Position numbers and translations under genes: made by a program
DNA from: Leptidea sinapis
Taxonomy: Eukaryota > Arthropoda > Insecta > Lepidoptera > Pieridae
DNA length: 64,000 nucleotides
Reading direction: 5' to 3'
Assembly (NCBI RefSeq): GCF_905404315.1
Contig: NC_066283.1
Coordinates: forward strand, 8,990,001 to 9,054,000
The notes under the pieces: generated by a model
The model's database searches: none
Told to the model about the DNA's origin: nothing
The model's input: the letters and a program-made list of their open reading frames with translations, nothing else
Part shown: positions 63,751-64,000 of the stretch, piece after piece
Layout of the letters: each line of letters opens with the position of its first letter
Position numbering within the stretch: position 1 is the stretch's first letter

Positions 63751-64000
63751 CATGACATTTGTAAAATTTATTTCAACACTATCTTGTATCTTTGAAAAAA
63801 TATATAAGTCCGCAGTCATCATTATTATGCCTTACTTAATACTTAATTAAGTTTAACAGTCCATTATGTAACCCATAAATATGAATATTTTAAATGTTTC
63901 CTTCACTTAAATTTGTTTAACTTAAGATGTTGTTTTATGATCGTCATGGACAGAGCACAAAGTTTACTCGATACGGTTTTAATTACACCAAACTTAACTC

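Noticed and set aside
1..64000. CRISPR arrays, bacterial operons, phage or integron structures
   Set aside because: None present; repeats are dispersed eukaryotic transposons and genes are split by introns.

Overview
The window is nuclear DNA of a ditrysian lepidopteran (moth or butterfly). It is AT-rich, almost wholly non-coding, and crowded with transposable-element relics of types typical of Lepidoptera: jockey-like LINE 3' ends ending in a VARECGRR tail, RTE-type LINE ends with GAT-repeat tails, short Helitrons ending in GGGTCAGCTAG, a Tc1 element, tRNA-headed SINEs and several MITE families. There is no prokaryotic gene organisation, CRISPR array, rRNA gene or stand-alone tRNA gene that I can support. 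The species cannot be fixed from the sequence.

Host genes lie on the minus strand. The clearest is a Pax-family gene of the eyegone/twin-of-eyegone type. Its first coding exon (29448-29571) starts with an ATG preceded by an in-frame stop and ends at a GTAAGT donor. A 21.2-kb intron separates it from a second exon (8072-8257) that carries a truncated paired domain (helices 2-3 of the PAI half, ending QQGAVTKLLG). Splice phases match exactly (1/1). The RED half of the domain must lie left of base 1. A GC-rich island at about 29572-29830 is the likely 5' UTR and promoter. Further upstream, 40259-40388 and 39036-39101 are two phase-compatible, minus-strand exon candidates of an unrecognised gene; a weaker 39-nt candidate lies at 33850-33888.

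Region by region. 1-8071 is intron 2 of the Pax gene, with old SINE, Helitron, MITE and LINE pieces. 8258-29447 is intron 1. It holds a LINE C-terminus (9130-9790), a 484-bp MITE (12830-13313), a 2.6-kb internally deleted jockey-like LINE (21985-24614) and many fragments of the same family. 29572-42880 holds Helitrons, an RTE remnant (32670-33585) and the exon candidates. 42881-44447 is a complete but frameshifted Tc1 element. 44448-64000 has further LINE ends, SINE pairs, an RTE LINE with an uninterrupted 242-codon frame (60391-61119) and an RNase H-bearing LINE end (62480-63450).

The parts do not form an operon-like system. The coherent stories are (1) an eye/appendage developmental regulator with a very long, transposon-filled first intron, and (2) several groups of non-autonomous elements that share terminal sequences and so probably shared a mobilising enzyme. 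All calls come from reading the sequence; no database search was possible.
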